Positions 40,935 to 43,866 of a stretch of DNA of 43,866 bases are shown here, piece after piece. The position numbers were made by a program, and so were the translations under genes. The DNA comes from Deltaproteobacteria bacterium (GTDB lineage Bacteria > Desulfobacterota > Desulfobaccia > Desulfobaccales > 0-14-0-80-60-11), in the NCBI GenBank assembly GCA_016874975.1, contig VGSQ01000013.1, positions 1-43,866 on the forward strand, given 5' to 3'. The notes beneath the pieces are model-generated. The model worked only from the letters and a program-made list of their open reading frames with translations, had not been told where the DNA came from and searched no databases. Numbering within the stretch: position 1 is the stretch's first letter; every line of letters starts with the position of its first letter.

Positions 40935-41895
40935 GGGGATGCGCCACCACCTGATAATTTTCCTCCTGCAGCTTCGCCGCGAAATAGGGGATGGTGGCCG
41001 TCAGCCCGGCCTCCAGGCCCACCGTGGGCTGCCAGCCCAGGAGTTCCCGGGCCCGGCCGATGTCCGGCCGCCGCTGCACCGGGTCGTCGGGCGGCAGGGG
41101 CCGGTGGGCAATTTTAGACGGACTGCCGGTCATGGCCAGGATTTTCCGGGCCATCTCCATGATAGTCAACTCTTCGGGATTGCCCAGGTTCACCGGCGCG
41201 GCAAAGGCCTCGCAGTTCATCAGCCGCACCAGCCCCTCCACCAGGTCCGAAACATAGCAGAAGGACCGGGTTTGGGTCCCCTGGCCGTACACCGTCAGTT
41301 CCTGGCCGGTCAGGGCCTGGACGATGAAGTTGCTGATCACCCGCCCGTCGTTGATGGCCATGCGCGGGCCGTAGGTGTTGAAGATGCGGGCGATGCGGAT
41401 GTCCACCCCGTTCTGGCGATGGTAGTCCATCATCAGGGTTTCCGCCACCCTTTTGCCTTCGTCGTAGCAACTGCGGGGCCCCAGGCAGTTGACGTTGCCC
41501 CAGTAGTCCTCCCGCTGGGGGTGCACCAGGGGGTCGCCGTAGACCTCCGAGGTGGAGGCCAGCAGGATCACCGCCTTCACCCGCTTGGCCAGGCCCAGCA
41601 TGTGCAGGGTGCCCAGCACATTGGTCTTGATGGTCTTGACGGGGTTGTACTGATAGTGCACGGGGGAGGCGGGACAGGCCAGGTGGTAAATCTGGTCCAC
41701 CTCCAGCATGATGGGGTTGACCAGGTCGTGGCGGATCAGCTCCAGCCAGGGATTATCCAGAAGATGCAGCAGGTTGGCCTTGGAGCCGGTGAAATAATTG
41801 TCCAGGCTGATGACCTCATGCCCCTGGGAGAGCAGGCGCTCCACCAGATGAGAGCCGATGAAGCCGGCGCCGCCGGTCACAAGTACGCGGGCCAT
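40927..41895 (-). CDS. UDP-glucuronate decarboxylase-like SDR (extended short-chain dehydrogenase)
   Basis: The start is ATG 41895 with AAGGAAGC upstream (product begins [20 protein letters not shown]). The 322-residue extended SDR has the NAD loop [43 protein letters not shown] and the catalytic YDEGKR (Y-x3-K). It also has [20 protein letters not shown] and [18 protein letters not shown]. The order and the '[11 protein letters not shown]' wording are characteristic of UDP-xylose synthase (UXS), which makes UDP-xylose from UDP-glucuronate; a dTDP-glucose-type dehydratase is the alternative. No other sugar-nucleotide genes are nearby. It overlaps the nuclease gene by 8 bases. Confidence 0.88.
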   Translation of the reverse strand: MARVLVTGGAGFIGSHLVERLLSQGHEVISLDNYFTGSKANLLHLLDNPWLELIRHDLVNPIMLEVDQIYHLACPASPVHYQYNPVKTIKTNVLGTLHMLGLAKRVKAVILLASTSEVYGDPLVHPQREDYWGNVNCLGPRSCYDEGKRVAETLMMDYHRQNGVDIRIARIFNTYGPRMAINDGRVISNFIVQALTGQELTVYGQGTQTRSFCYVSDLVEGLVRLMNCEAFAAPVNLGNPEELTIMEMARKILAMTGSPSKIAHRPLPPDDPVQRRPDIGRARELLGWQPTVGLEAGLTATIPYFAAKLQEENYQVVAHPHG

Positions 41896-42039
41896 GGCAA
41901 AAGCTTCCTTTCCGAGGGCGATGGTGCGGATATTGTATCGCCCTCCGAGGACAAAAGAAATTGCCGATTGACAGTCCGGCCCCATTGGCTGATATTATTC
42001 CCAGCTACCGGCAGAGACCGGATAATGGGAGGCAATCTT

Positions 42040-42657
42040 ATGTTATCCTTCATGAAAATAAAAAAGTCGCCCCGTCCCCATGGCTTCAGGAAAGGTTTTT
42101 CCGGATACCGGGCCTGGATGCCGGCCGTACTGGCCGCCCTGGGACTGGTCCTGGGCTGCCCTGCAGTCAAGACGGACGAAGAGGTGAAGAAGGAGATCCA
42201 GGCCGTCAAGGCCGAACTCCAGGCCGTAAAAGAAAAGCTGAGCGAGGTGCAGGCCGGCCAGAAGGCCATCCTCACCGCCCTGCAACACCTCCAGGCCATG
42301 TCCCAAGCCGCGCCGCCGCCGGCGGTGGCGGCGCCGCCCCAGGTCGGCAAGCCGGAGGAGGCGCCCGGGGTGCTCACGGTCAGCGACCTCATTAAAAACA
42401 AGGATCGCTACCTGGGCCAGCGGGTGACGGTGAAGGGCGAGCCCGGGCCCATCCTGGTGCACAAACGCATCTTCCACCTGCGGGCCCCGGAGGGGATGGT
42501 GGAGGTGGTCTTCGCCAACCTGGCCGACAAGGCCCAGATGGAGCGCCTCATCTCCCAGGTGCTGCCCGGGGAGCTGAAGGTGACGGGCGTCCTGCTCCAG
42601 GCCACCGGCCAGGGACCTTCCCGCCTGCAGATCAACGCCGAGACGGTGGAGTTCTGA
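42040..42657 (+). CDS. Lipoprotein with coiled coil and OB-fold-like domain, unknown function
   Basis: ATG 42040 follows GGGAGG by 7 bases; ATG 42024 and 42052 are less well supported. The 205-residue product begins MLSFMKIKKSPRPHGFRKGF and has a hydrophobic stretch ending LGLVLGCPAVK, a lipobox with Cys at about residue 44. A heptad-rich coiled coil follows (EEVKKEIQAVKAELQAVKEK), then an Ala/Pro linker. A C-terminal beta-rich domain reads DLIKNKDRYLGQRVTVKGEP, then FANLADKAQMERLISQVLPG, similar to small OB-fold modules of bacterial envelope proteins. Family not recognised. Its upstream side is divergent from the UXS-like gene. Confidence 0.75.
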   Translation: MLSFMKIKKSPRPHGFRKGFSGYRAWMPAVLAALGLVLGCPAVKTDEEVKKEIQAVKAELQAVKEKLSEVQAGQKAILTALQHLQAMSQAAPPPAVAAPPQVGKPEEAPGVLTVSDLIKNKDRYLGQRVTVKGEPGPILVHKRIFHLRAPEGMVEVVFANLADKAQMERLISQVLPGELKVTGVLLQATGQGPSRLQINAETVEF

Positions 42658-42658
42658 G

Positions 42659-42708
42659 CAGGTGTCAGGTGCCAGATGCCAGGGGGAGGGGGAAGGTTTT
42701 GGGTTTTA
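42659..42708. repeat. Heptanucleotide array F
   Basis: The units CAGGTGT, CAGGTGC, CAGATGC, CAGGGGG, AGGGGGA, AGGTTTT and GGGTTTT keep the 7-base step. The array begins two bases after the stop codon of the lipoprotein gene. It has the same orientation as arrays A and C. Confidence 0.75.
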
Positions 42709-42758
42709 CCGTGAAAATCTCTTGCCTAAATGTGGAGCAGGGGCCCTCACCTGCTCAT

Positions 42759-42880
42759 TAAAAAAAAACCGGGGGCGGCTGTTCTACATTTTTCCATCCC
42801 CGGGGGTGGCCCCGTTGGGGCCATGAGCTTTTCAAGACAGTTGCTCATGGGCCTGAGGCCCACTCGCAAAGCATGAAAAG
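42759..42880. repeat. R2-like, hairpin and R4 repeats after the lipoprotein gene
   Basis: A degenerate R2 (CCGGGGGCGGCTGTTCTACA) is followed by TGGCCCC-GTT-GGGGCCA (about 42807-42823) with AGCTTTTC, which may act as a terminator. R4 follows (CAGTTGCTCATGGGCCTGAG to GCATGAAAAG, 42838-42880). The remainder of 42881-43275 is AT-richer than the window average and has no supported gene or repeat. Confidence 0.55.
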
Positions 42881-43275
42881 TTCGGTAGGGAGGGCCTCTG
42901 TAACCAGCACAACCAATTGATAATCCTCGATAAATTGCGCCATGCAAAAAACTTTTCATAGCAGACCACCCCGAACCTGAGGTGTATCCGCGGTTTTGTG
43001 GGCGTCACGGAGATTCCTTGCGAGGCTACTCTCTTAAGGGCCTCCGCCGAGTTTTCTGAGAGCAGTCTTGGTGACCGAGTGCTTTCGTGGTAATATTATT
43101 CAAGGGGCGCGCAATTTTGATCGATCGGACCGTTCGTTGGGCACAACTTATGCAATATAAAATTGCTAGAGGCTGGTCTCCGGCGCTGGAAAAACACGCG
43201 TCTTCGTAACGGCATAATGATCGCCAGTCCACGATTTTACTGGATTTTTTGAGGTTTTTCTCCGTGGTTAGATTC

Positions 43276-43866
43276 ATGTCCGAACAGACTGAAATTGGTA
43301 AGAGGCTTGAGTCGCGGGGGCCAGACTTGCCTTCTCGCTCCTATCCCAAATTAATGCGCCGATTGGTTCTTGGCGCAGTGACCTTCTCGGTCCTCCCGCT
43401 TCTTGTCATTGGCTGGGTCATTTATCTTTATTATTTTCAATTCTCCATGTCTCGGATGGTGGGATACTTTCAAAGGACGGTGGAATACAAGCGAACAATT
43501 GTTGACTCTTTTTTGGGGCAGCGCTCGTCAGATATCCAGCTCATGGCCTCGACGCATTCTTTGAGCTTCCTGTCGAATCCAGCAAACCTCAGGCAGATTT
43601 TCCACCTCCTCAACCGGGAGGGCTCCTATTACATAGATCTGGGCGTCATTAGTGAAAAGGGAAAACATATAGCTTACATCGGCCCTTATGATCTCATGGA
43701 CAAAGATTATTCCCAGACGTTCTGGTTCAAAGAGGTCATAGCCAAGGGGGTGTTCATCAGCGACATGTTTTTGGGATATCGAAAAGAGCCTCACTTCATC
43801 ATCGCGGTGCTTCGCACAGAGGGGGGAAGGCCTTGGATTTTGAGGGCCACCATCTATCCGGAGTTC
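43276..43866 (+). CDS. dCache sensor histidine kinase, N-terminal part (cut by window edge)
   Basis: The frame from ATG 43276 (MSEQTEIGKRLESRGPDLPS) continues to the right edge, giving 197 residues. An in-frame GTG at 43264, 9 bases after GAGG, is a plausible alternative start. Residues about 28-51 are a transmembrane segment (LVLGAVTFSVLPLLVIGWVI). The extracellular part has FQRTVEYKRTIVDSFLGQRS, THSLSFLSNPANLRQIFHLL, YIDLGVISEKGKHIAYIGPY and GVFISDMFLGYRKEPHFIIA. This is the dCache/Cache pattern of two-component sensor kinases known in Deltaproteobacteria. The kinase domain would lie beyond the window. The coding sequence is less GC-rich than its neighbours. Confidence 0.75.
   Translation, partial: MSEQTEIGKRLESRGPDLPSRSYPKLMRRLVLGAVTFSVLPLLVIGWVIYLYYFQFSMSRMVGYFQRTVEYKRTIVDSFLGQRSSDIQLMASTHSLSFLSNPANLRQIFHLLNREGSYYIDLGVISEKGKHIAYIGPYDLMDKDYSQTFWFKEVIAKGVFISDMFLGYRKEPHFIIAVLRTEGGRPWILRATIYPEF

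Noticed and set aside
40663-42657. 664-codon plus-strand frame ending in the lipoprotein gene
   Set aside because: Its first two-thirds are antisense to the nuclease and UXS genes. Only the part from ATG 42040, with its own ribosome site and signal sequence, is protein-like.

Overview
The window is high-GC, gene-dense bacterial chromosome. The gene set suggests an anaerobic Desulfobacterota (delta-proteobacterial) organism, perhaps Desulfobacca-like. The pointers are a class I hybrid-cluster protein with the anaerobe-type C-x2-C-x8-C-x5-C N-terminus, a dCache sensor kinase of the kind common in sulfate reducers, the glutamate-1-semialdehyde route to heme, a MenA/UbiA prenyltransferase and malate dehydrogenase. 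The taxonomic call is inference; no rRNA or tRNA gene was seen.

Layout. 1-5.2 kb: edge of an ISNCY-like transposase, mpl (peptidoglycan recycling), a serine hydrolase and hcp, all on the minus strand. 5.7-10.1 kb: plus-strand run purE, alr, a small Cys-rich protein, argS and a SPOR protein. 10.2-18.6 kb, minus strand: a gamma-glutamylcyclotransferase-like gene and a division/cell-wall (dcw) segment read murG, DUF433/DUF5615 toxin-antitoxin pair, murC, ftsQ, ftsA, ftsZ, with prmA upstream; murB is absent. 19.6-25 kb, plus strand: AmmeMemoRadiSam radical SAM enzyme, biotin carboxylase, a divergent carboxyltransferase, the MEMO protein and a broken nucleotidyltransferase. 25.5-26.5 kb: two small exported proteins. 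26.5-33.5 kb, minus strand: HIT protein, LapA-like protein and mutS, then an Asparaginase_II-type protein, a small membrane protein and a prenyltransferase. 33.7-40 kb: mdh, a PPOX-like protein, an exported YHS protein, hemL, a second PrmA-like methyltransferase, a DUF1176-like exported protein, a PAS protein and ogt. 40.3-43.9 kb: an SDR/UXS plus thermonuclease pair, an OB-fold-like lipoprotein, a long AT-richer spacer and the start of a sensor histidine kinase.

Most striking observations. (1) The carboxyltransferase beside the biotin carboxylase has Asn at the position of the normally carboxylated active-site Lys, lacks other pyruvate-site residues and has no biotinyl domain, yet sits in a tight operon with MEMO. 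(2) A toxin-antitoxin pair sits inside the dcw cluster. Beside it, between two inverted palindromic repeats, is a second copy of the last codons of murG that differs mostly by synonymous changes. (3) Six dispersed, degenerate arrays with an exact 7-base period lie at gene ends and gene starts. (4) Intergenic spaces are built from at least seven families of short palindromic repeats that recur in partly conserved order. (5) A MITE-like 94-bp element splits one of these palindromes.

All product calls come from reading translated sequence and recalling family motifs; no database search was run.
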